A stretch of DNA of 64,000 bases from Streptomyces kurssanovii (GCF_014649695.1 NZ_BMTN01000005.1:1-64000); one strand, 5' to 3'; numbered from the stretch's first letter, positions 51,149 to 61,160 are shown. Numbers and translations are program-made. Notes: generated by a model from the letters alone, not told the origin.

Positions 51149-51152
<4 letters not shown>
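50316..51152 (-). CDS. sugar ABC transporter ATPase (single-domain)
   Basis: A 278-aa ATPase with Walker A GDNGAGKTS (43-51), signature LSGGQRQAV, Walker B VVVMDEPTAAL and an H-loop His (LISHNM). It has one nucleotide-binding domain, unlike the fused RbsA/MglA form, and so resembles the fructose-type FrcA ATPase. The ATG overlaps the permease stop codon (ATGA), indicating coupling. It energises import of the sugar bound by the lipoprotein encoded upstream. Confidence 0.92.
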
Positions 51153-52162
<1,010 letters not shown>

Positions 52163-52266
52163 GGTGGTCCTTGCCGGTGATGGATGCCGGAGGTGCGTGC
52201 CGGAAGCGGATACGCGGGGCTGGTGCCGGCAGTCGTCGCCGGTGCGTCGTGGCCCCACTGCGGGGC

Positions 52267-53280
52267 TCAGCCCCAGCAGTTCTCCAGGCCGTACGTGGTG
52301 TCCTTGGCGTCGGCGCCCGTCTGCTCCCGGTCGGTGATCAAGGTGACGCCGGTGTCGGTGTATCCGGAGGTCTTCTTGCCGGTCTCGGCGAAGTCCGCGA
52401 CGGCCTTGACGCCGAGGGACGCCATCTTGAGCGGGTACTGCTGCGAAGTGGCGGCGATCTTGCCGTCCTTGACGGCCTTCGCGCCGGTGCAGCCCCCGTC
52501 GACGGAGACGACGAGCACCTTCTTCTCCAGGCCCTTGGCCTTCAGCGCCGTGTAGGCGCCGAGCGCGGCCGGTTCGTTGATCGTGTAGACGACGTTGATG
52601 CCGGGGGCCTTCTGGAGGCAGTTCTCCATGGCGGTCTGGCCCTTGGCCTGGTCGCCGCCGGTGTCCTGGCTGCACACGATGGACGGGTCTCCCTCGGGGA
52701 CGCCGAAGCCCTTGAGGAAGCCCTCGTGCCGCTGCACGCCCACGGCCACTCCGGGGGCCAGGTCGAGAGTGGCGATCTTCGCCTCCTTGCCCGCCATGGC
52801 CGCCTTCGCGTACCGGCCGATGAGTTCGCCGGCCTTGACGTTGTCGGTGGCGAACAGGGCGTCGGTGGCGTCCTGGGGCTCGGTGGGGCTGTCCAGGGCG
52901 ATGACCAGTACGCCCTTGGCACGGGCCTTCTCGAGCGCCGGCACGATCGCCTTCGAGTCGTTGGGCGTGATGAGGATGCCCTTCACGCCGGAGTTGACCA
53001 TGTTCTCGATCGCGGTGACCTGACCGGCGTTGTCCCCGTCGAACTTGCCGGCCGCGCTGACCAGTTCGACTCCGCTCTCCTTCGCGGCCTGCTCCGCGCC
53101 CTCCTTCATCTTCACGAAGAACGGGTTGGTGTCCGTCTTGGTGATCAGGCCGACCTTCACCGGGCCACCGTCGGAGCCGCCCTGCGCGCCGGAGCCGCAG
53201 GCCGTCAGTGCGAGGGTCGCGGCGGTGGTGGCGGCCGCGACCCTGGCCAGGGCGGTAACGGCACGGTTGTTTCTGGGCAT
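52267..53280 (-). CDS. fructose-type ABC transporter substrate-binding lipoprotein
   Basis: A 337-aa periplasmic-binding-type lipoprotein. The lipobox is LTAC with Cys28. VGLITKTDTNPFFVKMKEGA, GILITPNDSKAIVPALEKAR, VIALDSPT and TINEPAALGAY are landmarks of the pentose/fructose cluster (Peripla_BP_4), resembling FrcB. It is the first gene of the operon and is preceded by a pair of TGTCATCGTTGAC(A/C) operators 81-110 bp upstream. It captures the monosaccharide released by the GH32 enzyme; fructose is the likely ligand from context. Confidence 0.9.
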   Translation of the reverse strand: MPRNNRAVTALARVAAATTAATLALTACGSGAQGGSDGGPVKVGLITKTDTNPFFVKMKEGAEQAAKESGVELVSAAGKFDGDNAGQVTAIENMVNSGVKGILITPNDSKAIVPALEKARAKGVLVIALDSPTEPQDATDALFATDNVKAGELIGRYAKAAMAGKEAKIATLDLAPGVAVGVQRHEGFLKGFGVPEGDPSIVCSQDTGGDQAKGQTAMENCLQKAPGINVVYTINEPAALGAYTALKAKGLEKKVLVVSVDGGCTGAKAVKDGKIAATSQQYPLKMASLGVKAVADFAETGKKTSGYTDTGVTLITDREQTGADAKDTTYGLENCWG

Positions 53281-53360
53281 GACTGACTCCTGCTGGTTTC
53301 GGGCGGGGCGGCCGCGTGGTCCAACGGTTCTGCGGCGTGAGGAGATTGCTGCTCGAGCGG

Positions 53361-53390
53361 TGTCATCGTTGACCTATGTCATCGTTGACA
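53361..53390. promoter_or_regulatory. paired LacI-type operators between transporter and fructokinase
   Basis: TGTCATCGTTGACC (53361-53374) and TGTCATCGTTGACA (53377-53390) have centres 16 bp apart. The pair lies 81 bp from the binding-protein start and 156 bp from the kinase start. A TTGACA that could act as a -35 box toward the kinase is part of the second site. Confidence 0.8.
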
Positions 53391-53545
53391 CCGCTTGCGG
53401 AGGATGATGGACTCCGGCTCCCGGCAACGTCAATGCCTTGACGCCGTCACAAATCCGCAACGCCACCACAGCCGCGGCACGTAGGCGGCGCCGGCCCTCT
53501 GGCTCCCCCTCAGCGGCACGCCGCCCTACCCGGAGAGAAACAGTC

Positions 53546-54520
53546 ATGCGCCTGCCCCAGATCACCGTCCTCGGTGAGTGCGTCGCCGACGCCTTCACCG
53601 TCCCCGCACCGGCACCGGCACCGGCACCGGACGAACTCGCCCTGCGGGTCCTGCCGGGCGGCGGTCCCGCGAACACGGCCGTGGCACTCGCCCGGCTGGG
53701 CACGCCCGCCCGCTTGCTGGCCCGGCTGTCCGACGACGTGTTCGGCCGGCTCTTCCGTGCCCGCCTGGAGTCCTCGGGCGTCGATCTGTCGCAGACCGTA
53801 CGCGCCGGGGAGCCGAGCACCTTGGCCGTCGCCGAGCTCGACGCGGCGGGACAGGCGGCGTACTCCTTCCACGCGCAGGGCACCGCGGACTGGCAGTGGA
53901 CGGCGGACGAACTGGCCGCGACGGACCTCGCGTCCACGACCTGCCTGCACTCCGGCTCACTGGCCCTCGTCCGCGAACCCGGCGGCCGGGCCGTCGAGGA
54001 GTTCCTGGCCCGCGCCTCGGCCACCGCCACGATCTCCCTCGACCCCAACGTCCGGCCGCTGCTCGTGGCGCCGGAGGTCTACCGGGAACGCCTGCCGCGC
54101 TGGTGCGCGCTCACCGACGTCCTGCGCGTGAGCGAGGACGACCTGGAGCTGCTGCTGCCCGGTCACCCGATCGACCGGGCATGCGACGTCTGGCACTCCG
54201 CGGGCGCCCGGCTCGTCGTCGTCACCCTCGGGGGACGCGGCGCCGTCGCCTCGCTGGACGGGGAGCGGGTCACGGTCCCGGCGCCGCCCACCGCCGTCGT
54301 CGACACCGTCGGAGCCGGCGACTCCTTCACCGCGGGGCTTCTCCACCACCTCGGGACCAAGGGGCTGCTCGGCGGCCGGCTGACGGATCTGCGCGTCGAC
54401 GACGTCATGGAGGCGTGTGCGTTCGCGGTCAGGGTGGCGGCTCTGACCTGCTCGGTCAGCGGGCCGAACCCGCCGTGGGAGCGCGAGTTGCGGCAGCCGG
54501 CGACCTCGGTGGGGAGGTAG
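53546..54520 (+). CDS. PfkB-family sugar kinase, probable fructokinase
   Basis: A 324-aa ribokinase-fold kinase. The N-terminal PfkB motif is LPGGGPANTAVALARLG and the C-terminal catalytic motif is DTVGAGDSFTAGLL with the base Asp. Together with the locus this predicts phosphorylation of fructose to fructose-6-phosphate. A PAPAPAPAP stretch near residue 20 is encoded by GCACCG repeats. The ATG at 53546 has GGAGAG upstream. It is divergent from the transporter and shares its operators. Confidence 0.9.
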   Translation: MRLPQITVLGECVADAFTVPAPAPAPAPDELALRVLPGGGPANTAVALARLGTPARLLARLSDDVFGRLFRARLESSGVDLSQTVRAGEPSTLAVAELDAAGQAAYSFHAQGTADWQWTADELAATDLASTTCLHSGSLALVREPGGRAVEEFLARASATATISLDPNVRPLLVAPEVYRERLPRWCALTDVLRVSEDDLELLLPGHPIDRACDVWHSAGARLVVVTLGGRGAVASLDGERVTVPAPPTAVVDTVGAGDSFTAGLLHHLGTKGLLGGRLTDLRVDDVMEACAFAVRVAALTCSVSGPNPPWERELRQPATSVGR

Positions 54521-54604
54521 CGCGGCGATCCGGCCCGTCCCGGCGGCTCTGCCGGAACCATTGACGAACCGCCTCCGGCGCGCTCATCATCACTGCCCAG
54601 CAGA

Positions 54605-54634
54605 TGTCATCGCTGACATGTGTCATCGATGACA
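54605..54634. promoter_or_regulatory. paired LacI-type operators upstream of the GH32 gene
   Basis: TGTCATCGCTGACA (54605-54618) and the perfect palindrome TGTCATCGATGACA (54621-54634) again have centres 16 bp apart, exactly as in the transporter/kinase pair. They lie 105 bp upstream of the GH32 start. Confidence 0.82.
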
Positions 54635-54738
54635 CCGCTGTTTCCGGGCCGTCCCCACCGCCCGGCACCGCGATTTCCCCCGGCGTGCCACCGCAGCGGA
54701 CGCGGGCAGGACGCCGCCGCCCACAGTGCAGGAGAACC

Positions 54739-57297
54739 ATGAGCCCAGGCCCCGTGTACCGACGTGCCCGGCTGCGCCTTGTCGCCGCGGCAGCCGCGAC
54801 ATGCGCCCTCGCCGTCACCGCCGTAGTCCCCCAGGCGGCGGCGACCGGCACAGCGCCCCACACCGAGACCTACCGGCCCCAGTTCCACTTCTCCCCGGAG
54901 AAGAACTGGATGAACGACCCCAACGGGCTGGTGTACTTCAAGGGCGAGTACCACCTCTTCTACCAGTACAACCCGAGCGGCAACACCTGGGGCAACATGT
55001 CCTGGGGCCATGCCGTCAGCAAGGACCTCGTGCACTGGGAGGAGCTGCCGCTCGCCATTCCGCACGACGACGAGGAGATGGTCTTCTCCGGCAGCGCGGT
55101 CGTCGACCACCAGAACACCAGCGGCTTCGGTACCGAGGACGACCCGGCGATGGTGGCCGTCTACACCAGCGCCTACAAGAAGGACGGCAGGCAGGCCCAG
55201 TCGCTGGCGTACAGCACGGACCGCGGCCGCACCTGGACCAAGTACGCGGGCAACCCGGTCCTCGACATCGGCTCGAAGGAGTTCCGCGACCCGAAGGTGC
55301 AGTGGTACGCGCCGACGAAGAGCTGGCTGATGACGGTGTCCCTGTCCACCGAGCACAAGGTCCGCTTCTACTCCTCGAAGGACCTCAAGAGCTGGACGCA
55401 CCTGAGCGACTTCGGCCCGGCCGGCGCCGTCGGGGGCGTATGGGAGTGCCCCGACCTGTTCCCGCTGCCCGTCGACGGCGACAGCGGGCGCACCAAGTGG
55501 GTCCTGGTCGTGAACATCAACCCCGGTGGCATCGCGGGCGGTTCGGCCGCCCAGTACTTCGTCGGCGACTTCGACGGTACCCGCTTCACCCCGGACGACG
55601 ACGGCTCGTACACGCCTCCGCCCGGCCTGGTCGTCCAGGACTTCGAGGGGAGCGGCTACGGAAGCTGGACCACGACCGGCACGGCCTTCGGCGGCGGACC
55701 GGTGGCCGCGCCGGCGCCCGGCTCGTCGGGCACAAGCGGCGTCGAGGGCCAGGGGTTCGTCGACAGCTTCCACGGCGACGACGCCGAGACCGGCACGCTC
55801 ACGTCCCAGCCGTTCACCGTGGACAGCGCGTACCTCAACTTCAAGGTGGCCGGCGGCCGTCACCCGCATGTCCCCGGCTCGGTCCTGGGTGACGCACCGG
55901 CGCCGGAGGGCACGGTCCTCGCCGACTTCGAGCAGGACGGCTACGGATCCTGGGCCGCCACCGGCACCGCCTTCGGCGACGGCCCCGCCGCGGGAACACT
56001 CCCCGGCCAGCAGCAGGTGTCCGGGTACACCGGCGACCGGCTGGTGAACAGCTTCCGCAGCGGTGACTCGACCACGGGCACCCTCACCTCGCCCGAGTTC
56101 ACGGTCACGGCGAAGCACATCAACTTCCTCATCGGCGGCGGCCGGCATCCCTCCGGAGCCGAAGCGCCCACCGCCGTACGCCTCGTCGTCGACGGCCGGA
56201 CCGTACGCAGCGCCACCGGGGCCGACTCGGAGGCCCTCAACTGGGCCTCCTGGGACGTCGGCGACCTCGCCGGACGCAGGGCGCACATCGAGGTCGTCGA
56301 CGAGAACACCGGCGGCTGGGGTCACATCCTGCTCGACCAGGTCATGCTCTCCGACACCCCGGCACGGCCGCGTTCGACCGAGACGGCGGTCAATCTCCTC
56401 ATCGACGGCAAGGTCGTCCAGAGCGTGTCCGGCGCGGACAGCGGAAGCCTGGACTGGGCGTCCTTCGATCTCCGCGCCCACCAGGGCAGGCAGGCCGCCG
56501 TCCAGCTCGTCGACATGAACAAGGGCGGCTGGGGCCACATCATGGCCGACCACTTCGTCGCCGCCGACGAACCCGCGACCTCCAGCGTCCAGCGGGCCCA
56601 CTGGGTCGACCACGGCAAGGACTACTACGCCGCCGTCTCCTGGGAGGACGCGCCGGACGGCAAGCGCCGCATGATCGGCTGGATGAACAACTGGCAGTAC
56701 GGCAACAGCATCCCCACCTCCCCCTGGCGCAGCGCACAGAGCATCCCGCGCGAGATGGCGCTGCGCACCGTGGACGGCCGGATCCGCCTGACGCAGCAGC
56801 CGGTGACGTCCGTGCGGTCGCTCCGAACCGGGCAGGCGGTCGGTGTCCGCGACCTCACGGTCACCGACGGCTCCACACCGCTGGCCGGGGGACGTGCCGA
56901 CGGAAAGGCGCTCGATCTCGAGGCCACCTTCTCCCTCGGCGACGCCGAGCGGTTCGGGCTCAAGGTCCGTACCGGCGAAGGGCAAGAGACCGTCATCGGG
57001 TACGACGCGAAGACCCAGGAGCTGTACGTCGACCGCACGAAGTCGGGCGCGGTGGACTTCCACCATGACTTCCCCGGCGTCCAGCGCGCACCGCTTGCGG
57101 CAGAGGACGGCAAGGTCAGGCTGCGGATCCTGGTCGACTGGTCGTCGGTGGAGGTGTTCGGCGGCGACGGACAGGCCGTGATCACCGACCAGGTCTTCCC
57201 CGACCCGGACAGCGACGGCATCCAGGTCTTCGCGGAAGGCGGCTCCGTCGGCGTGGACAAGATCAAGGTCTGGCAGCTGCGGTCCTACCGCGACTGA
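54739..57297 (+). CDS. secreted GH32 fructan hydrolase (levanase/inulinase type) with split catalytic domain
   Basis: An 852-aa exported enzyme. The signal peptide is 1-36. Nucleophile D60 is in WMNDPNG, stabiliser D184 in RDP and acid/base E236 in ECPDL. After strand KWVLVVNINPGGIAGG the propeller is interrupted at about residue 298 by a 320-residue insert of repeated beta modules: two copies of an ADFEGxGYGSWTTTGTAFG module and two of a VDGKVVRSATGADSEALNWAS module. The propeller resumes at HWVDHGKDYYAAVSWEDAPD and ends with the GH32 C-terminal beta-sandwich. GGAGAACC precedes the ATG. It is expected to release fructose from levan or inulin. Confidence 0.93.
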   Translation: MSPGPVYRRARLRLVAAAAATCALAVTAVVPQAAATGTAPHTETYRPQFHFSPEKNWMNDPNGLVYFKGEYHLFYQYNPSGNTWGNMSWGHAVSKDLVHWEELPLAIPHDDEEMVFSGSAVVDHQNTSGFGTEDDPAMVAVYTSAYKKDGRQAQSLAYSTDRGRTWTKYAGNPVLDIGSKEFRDPKVQWYAPTKSWLMTVSLSTEHKVRFYSSKDLKSWTHLSDFGPAGAVGGVWECPDLFPLPVDGDSGRTKWVLVVNINPGGIAGGSAAQYFVGDFDGTRFTPDDDGSYTPPPGLVVQDFEGSGYGSWTTTGTAFGGGPVAAPAPGSSGTSGVEGQGFVDSFHGDDAETGTLTSQPFTVDSAYLNFKVAGGRHPHVPGSVLGDAPAPEGTVLADFEQDGYGSWAATGTAFGDGPAAGTLPGQQQVSGYTGDRLVNSFRSGDSTTGTLTSPEFTVTAKHINFLIGGGRHPSGAEAPTAVRLVVDGRTVRSATGADSEALNWASWDVGDLAGRRAHIEVVDENTGGWGHILLDQVMLSDTPARPRSTETAVNLLIDGKVVQSVSGADSGSLDWASFDLRAHQGRQAAVQLVDMNKGGWGHIMADHFVAADEPATSSVQRAHWVDHGKDYYAAVSWEDAPDGKRRMIGWMNNWQYGNSIPTSPWRSAQSIPREMALRTVDGRIRLTQQPVTSVRSLRTGQAVGVRDLTVTDGSTPLAGGRADGKALDLEATFSLGDAERFGLKVRTGEGQETVIGYDAKTQELYVDRTKSGAVDFHHDFPGVQRAPLAAEDGKVRLRILVDWSSVEVFGGDGQAVITDQVFPDPDSDGIQVFAEGGSVGVDKIKVWQLRSYRD

Positions 57298-57300
57298 CCC

Positions 57301-57360
57301 GCTCACGGCGAAGCGGTGGGGGCGACGACCGCTCACGGCGAAGCCGGCGGGGCGGCGACC
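57301..57360. repeat. 30-bp imperfect direct repeat after the GH32 gene
   Basis: Two adjacent 30-bp units (57301-57330 and 57331-57360) both start GCTCACGGCGAAGC and end in GCGAC(G/C)..C, with four or so differences. They lie between the GH32 stop and the convergent small membrane gene. Function unknown. Confidence 0.7.
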
Positions 57361-57366
57361 GCCCCG

Positions 57367-57639
57367 CTACTTCTGTCGTGGTGGGTGCTGGTTCCTGTGT
57401 CGGCGCAGCATGATCACAGAGGCCAGCACCCCGAGGCCCCAGGCGATCAACAGGGCACCCCACAGCGGCATGGTCACCTCCGGGACGAGCAGGCGGATCT
57501 TCACGTCCTCGCGGTTCTCGAAGATGAAGACCATCGCGACCGCGGTGACCAGAGCGAATGGCGCGAGGCGACGGACACCGGGGCGGGAAAGGAACGGTGT
57601 ATGCGGCTGCTGGTGGTCTGTTCTGCTGCTCCGAGCCAT
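57367..57639 (-). CDS. LapA-domain small membrane protein
   Basis: A 90-aa protein with two hydrophobic helices (LAPFALVTAVAMVFIFENRE and MPLWGALLIAWGLGVLASVIML) separated by the NREDVKIRLLVPEV loop typical of the LapA (DUF1049) family. It has a basic C-terminal tail. The ATG at 57639 follows GAGGGAGAGG. LapA in E. coli helps control lipopolysaccharide synthesis, but the role in a Gram-positive is unknown. Confidence 0.8.
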   Translation of the reverse strand: MARSSRTDHQQPHTPFLSRPGVRRLAPFALVTAVAMVFIFENREDVKIRLLVPEVTMPLWGALLIAWGLGVLASVIMLRRHRNQHPPRQK

Positions 57640-57955
57640 GAGATGCCTCTCCCTCAGGTGGCTCCTGCGCCGACGTCCCCGTCCGGCACGTTGCGCGCCG
57701 GACGGGAGGGCGCGACGCGTGCCACGGCACATCGGGCAACGCGCTCCCCTGCACCCTCACAGGTTCCCCCCGTAGGACGTTGCCGACCTCACCCGCGCAG
57801 GGTGATTCCGCCGCCGGGTAGCCGCGCACTCGCAGATCGACTACAGGCTCTCCCGTGACGAGCACCTTGCGCACGACAGGCTCGCACTTTCGACCGGAGC
57901 TCGCCCGGTATCGACATCTTCTCGCTCCTCGGCGGCTGATCAGCCCGGGCCGGAC

Positions 57956-58408
57956 TCACATGTGATGGACGCTGCGTCCGCCGGTGCCCTCTGTCGGGGC
58001 GAAGTCGTCCTTGCGGACCGTGCACAGGCCCCAGATGACCAAGGCGTACAGGGCGATGGCCACGATCGACCAGACCGGGTAGTACGGCAGCGACAGGAAG
58101 TTGGCGATGATGAGGAGCCCTGCCAGCGCCACGCCGAGGACACGCGCCCAGACGGCGGCCTTGAACAGGCCGATACTGACGATGATCGCCAGTGCACCGA
58201 TGACCAGGTGCAGCCAGCCCCACGTGGTGAGGTCGAACTCGAAGACGTAGTTCGGGGTGTTGACGAAGACCTCGTCCTCGGCGACGGCCATGATGCCGCG
58301 CAGGACATCGAGGATGCCGGCGACCAGCAGCAGGACGGCGGCGAACACCATCAACCCGCTCGCCACCGCTGCCGACCTGTGGGTGTCCCGCTGAAGAGTG
58401 GTGGTCAT
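57956..58408 (-). CDS. DUF7144-type four-helix membrane protein
   Basis: A 150-aa protein with four hydrophobic helices and the family motifs MVFAAVLLLVAGILDVLRGI, YVFEFDLTTWGWLHLVIGAL and PYYPVWSIVAIALYALVIWGL. The ATG at 58408 has GAGGCACC directly upstream. It is divergent from the SHOCT gene across a region carrying twin palindromes. Function unknown; such proteins are widespread in Streptomyces. Confidence 0.82.
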   Translation of the reverse strand: MTTTLQRDTHRSAAVASGLMVFAAVLLLVAGILDVLRGIMAVAEDEVFVNTPNYVFEFDLTTWGWLHLVIGALAIIVSIGLFKAAVWARVLGVALAGLLIIANFLSLPYYPVWSIVAIALYALVIWGLCTVRKDDFAPTEGTGGRSVHHM

Positions 58409-58582
58409 GGTGCCTCGATTCGCGTTCTCGCGGGCGATCTGTGCTGAGCACACGCCCGGCGTGACGGCGACCGGGAGTCAGCGCCGGATCGCCTTCCTGA
58501 CGGTGGACCCGTCCGGGATCCACCGCGCGAGCCGATGCCGGCTCACGTCCAGTCATCCTGGTTCGTGATGCGCGGAGGCACT

Positions 58583-58704
58583 TCACCCGCAAGGGGTGAG
58601 CGATGGAACAGCACGTCATGCGCCGATGAACCGGCGCAGGCTGCGGCAGCCTCCCTGACGGCCGGCCGGGGAGCGGCAGGCAGTGAATCACCCTTCGCGG
58701 GTGA
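58583..58704. promoter_or_regulatory. twin TCACCC-N5-GGGTGA palindromes, 105 bp apart
   Basis: TCACCC-GCAAG-GGGTGA (58583-58599) and TCACCC-TTCGC-GGGTGA (58688-58704) share identical arms. Their centres are 105 bp apart, about ten helical turns. They lie between the divergent DUF7144 and SHOCT genes. The rest of 58409-58790 shows no gene. Confidence 0.6.
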
Positions 58705-58790
58705 TGGCATCGTCCGTGCGCGTGCCGAAGCTGGGGCCAGTAACGGTGCCGCACTCCGGCAGGCACCGTGGAAGGCCACGAGGAGTGACG

Positions 58791-59198
58791 ATGGACAGCC
58801 ATCTGTTCCTGGCGTACGACTACCCGGTGCTCGGCGCGTTCTGGACCGTGATGTGGATCTTTCTGTGGGTGATGTGGCTGCTGCTGCTGTTCCGCATCAT
58901 CGTCGATGTCTTCCGCGACGACAGGATGAACGGGTGGCTGAAGGCGGCATGGTTGATCTTCGTGCTGGTCGTTCCGTTCCTCGGCGCGCTGGCCTATGTG
59001 ATCGTGCGAGGCAGGGGCATGGGCGAGCGGGAGCTGCGGCACACCCGGGAGCAGAAGGCCGCCGTCGACGCCTACATCCGGGACGCCGTCGGGGCCGGCA
59101 GCAGCACGGACGAGCTGGCCAGGCTGTCCGAGCTCAAGGCGAAGGGAGACATCACCGAAGCGGAGTTCCAGAAGGCCAAGGAGAAGATCCTGCACTGA
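58791..59198 (+). CDS. PLDc_N plus SHOCT-domain membrane protein
   Basis: A 135-aa protein. Two N-terminal helices (FWTVMWIFLWVMWLLLLFRI and AAWLIFVLVVPFLGALAYVI) form the phospholipase-D-nuclease N-terminal-like module. The C-terminal SHOCT helix pair reads STDELARLSELKAKGDITEA then EFQKAKEKIL. SHOCT tails mediate oligomerisation. The ATG at 58791 has GAGGAG 6 nt upstream. A perfect 18-bp palindrome at 59203-59220 just past the stop is a likely terminator. Confidence 0.88.
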   Translation: MDSHLFLAYDYPVLGAFWTVMWIFLWVMWLLLLFRIIVDVFRDDRMNGWLKAAWLIFVLVVPFLGALAYVIVRGRGMGERELRHTREQKAAVDAYIRDAVGAGSSTDELARLSELKAKGDITEAEFQKAKEKILH

Positions 59199-59549
59199 GG
59201 CGTGACGGTCGCGACCGTCATCGCGCAGAGGCACCTCTGGATCCTGCGACCGCCGTGCGACGGCATACCGGCCGAGGCCGCTCACGCGGGCCCTCCCCCG
59301 AGGTGCGCGTCGCACCCGGGCGGTCGAAGGCGATTCCCCGTCGTCCCTCCTGAGACGCCCCGGCCTCCGACGGCGCAGGCCGCGGCCGTAGGGTCGGGGG
59401 CATGGTGGGTAGGGAGCCGGGCGACACGCTATGAGGGCGGAGGCCCAGGTCGCCGCCCATCGCGGAACCTGCCGGCCGTCGAGCACCCCGTGGTCGTCCG
59501 CCACCCGCGCGCCGGTAGCAGGCTGCTCTACGTCAACGAGCCCTCCGGT

Positions 59550-60064
59550 CCGGCGTCACCATCCTGGAGGGATACGGCCTCTCGGAGACCGGACCTTGTG
59601 GCCAAGGACCGGACTCCGGTCCAGGGCCCCGACGCGATCGGCGAGATCGTCATCCGCGGGCACAACGTGATGAAGGGCTACCACCACCGGCCCGACGCGG
59701 CCGCCGAGGTGGTGCGCGACGGCTGGTTCCGCACCGGCGACCTGGCCCGCCGGGACGCGGACGGATGGTTCTACATCGTCGCCCGCGTCAAGGACATGAT
59801 CATCCGCGGAGGCTTCAGCGTGTATCCGCGGGAGGTCGAGGAGGTCCTCCTCACGCATCCCGCCGTGAGCATGGCGGGATGCGCATCGGCCTGCCGGACG
59901 AGCGACACGGTGAGGAGATCAAGGCCTGCGTGGTCCTGGCCCGCTACAAGTACCCCCGCCTGGCGGAATTCTCCGACGTCCTGCCCACCAACGCCACCGG
60001 CAAGATCCTCAAGCGCGAGCTCCGTAAGGCCGGTGCGGCCGCCCGCACCGCCGCCCACGGATAA
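59550..60064 (+). pseudogene. decayed AMP-binding acyl-CoA synthetase
   Basis: Pieces of one ANL-family ligase appear in order but in different frames. They are [14 protein letters not shown] (the YGxTE-like motif); then [40 protein letters not shown] and [20 protein letters not shown]; then, after a frame change at about 59880, [18 protein letters not shown]. This joins directly to [20 protein letters not shown] and ILKREL. About 25 residues before YKYPR are deleted, and the N-terminal two thirds of the enzyme is absent. The catalytic Lys (TGKILK) survives but the gene cannot make a working ligase. Confidence 0.8.
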
Positions 60065-60235
60065 CGGGCAGCAGGACCGGCGGAGGCCGACCGGATCGGC
60101 GGGTGGGTTCATCCGGGCGGCCGAGCCCTGCCGGCCGCTCCGGTAGCGGGACCCGGAAGGAGCGCTTTTGCTGGACTGGCGGCGGGTCTCCGCTGCTCGC
60201 GAACCACCCGCGGAGTGCTCTCTCAGGAGATCCGT

Positions 60236-60559
60236 ATGGAACCCCAGCCGAGCCGGCCGGATCGATCCCACGGCATCCCCTCTCCGGCAGGGGAACGGAC
60301 GGGGGTACCGGACTTCGAGCGCCGTATCGCGGAGTCGGAGAGGGGTGGGAGGCCGCGCCGTCACCGGTGTCGCTCGGTCCTGTCGGCCGTGACGCTCTTC
60401 CTCGCCGCGTTGCCGTCCGTTCTGTCGGCCGTCGCGGTGCGGGCCGACAGCGTGGTGGAGGGCACCGACGGCTTTCGCCGTGCGCGAGTCCTCGACGATC
60501 CCGGCGCGGAGGGCGGGATCGGCCGGTGGTACGGCGAGAGAGAGCCACGCCCCTCATGA
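60236..60559 (+). CDS. small membrane protein coupled to the potassium-channel gene
   Basis: The ATG at 60236 follows CAGGAGATCCGT, a good ribosome site. The 107-aa product has a basic hydrophilic N-terminus, one hydrophobic helix (VLSAVTLFLAALPSVLSAVA) and a charged tail. Its TGA overlaps the channel ATG (ATGA). I recognise no family. The arrangement suggests an accessory or regulatory subunit of the channel, but that is inference. Confidence 0.55.
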   Translation: MEPQPSRPDRSHGIPSPAGERTGVPDFERRIAESERGGRPRRHRCRSVLSAVTLFLAALPSVLSAVAVRADSVVEGTDGFRRARVLDDPGAEGGIGRWYGEREPRPS

Positions 60560-61128
60560 GGACGCCGCAGCAGAGTGACCGGGTCCGGTGGCTGCGCCCG
60601 GACCGTCTGCGTCTGCTGCTGTCACTCCTGCGTTCAGTCGTCGTGGTGGCCGTGACCACCACGGCGTACTACCTGCTCCCCCTCGACCGTGATCTCGACC
60701 GGAACACCACCGTGGTTCTCGTCCTGGGTCTGCTGGGAATCGGCGTACTGCTCGCCCTGCAAGCTGTCGGCATCGCCGCCTCGCCGTACCCCCGTTTGCG
60801 TGCCGTCGAGGCGCTGACCACAGCCGTGCCCCTCTTCCTGCTGCTGTTCTCGGCCACTTATCTCCTGTACGCACAGGAGCAGGGAGCGCACTCCTTCTCC
60901 GAACCGCTCGACAAGACCGACGCCTTGTACTTCACGGTGACCGTCTTCGCCACCGTCGGCTTCGGTGACATCGTGCCCGTCTCGGGGACCGCGCGGGTGC
61001 TGACGACACTTCAGATGGTCGCCGACCTCATTCTGGTGGGCGTGATCGCGAAGGTCATGGTCGGTGCGGTACGGCTCGGGCTCGAGCGGCGCCGGTCCTC
61101 CTCCGCTCCGGAGCGGCGTGAACCATGA
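60556..61128 (+). CDS. two-helix potassium channel
   Basis: A 190-aa ion-channel protein. Hydrophobic helices are at about 20-42, 50-73 and 88-105. The pore loop DALYFTVTVFATVGFGDIVP carries the selectivity filter T133-V-G-F-G-D138 (GFGD variant of GYGD). A final inner helix (LTTLQMVADLILVGVIAKVM) follows. No cytosolic RCK or cyclic-nucleotide domain is attached. The ATG overlaps the stop of the small upstream ORF. The ClC gene follows 32 bp downstream. Confidence 0.88.
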   Translation: MRTPQQSDRVRWLRPDRLRLLLSLLRSVVVVAVTTTAYYLLPLDRDLDRNTTVVLVLGLLGIGVLLALQAVGIAASPYPRLRAVEALTTAVPLFLLLFSATYLLYAQEQGAHSFSEPLDKTDALYFTVTVFATVGFGDIVPVSGTARVLTTLQMVADLILVGVIAKVMVGAVRLGLERRRSSSAPERREP

Positions 61129-61160
61129 CTCCTTCGTCCCGCGTCCGGAAGGACTGACCC

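Noticed and set aside
54607-57336. 909-codon open frame on the minus strand
   Set aside because: Antisense to the GH32 gene, which has its full catalytic motifs on the other strand.
57301-57360. Direct repeats as a CRISPR-like or integration feature
   Set aside because: Only two adjacent imperfect copies with no spacer and no cas or integrase gene nearby.
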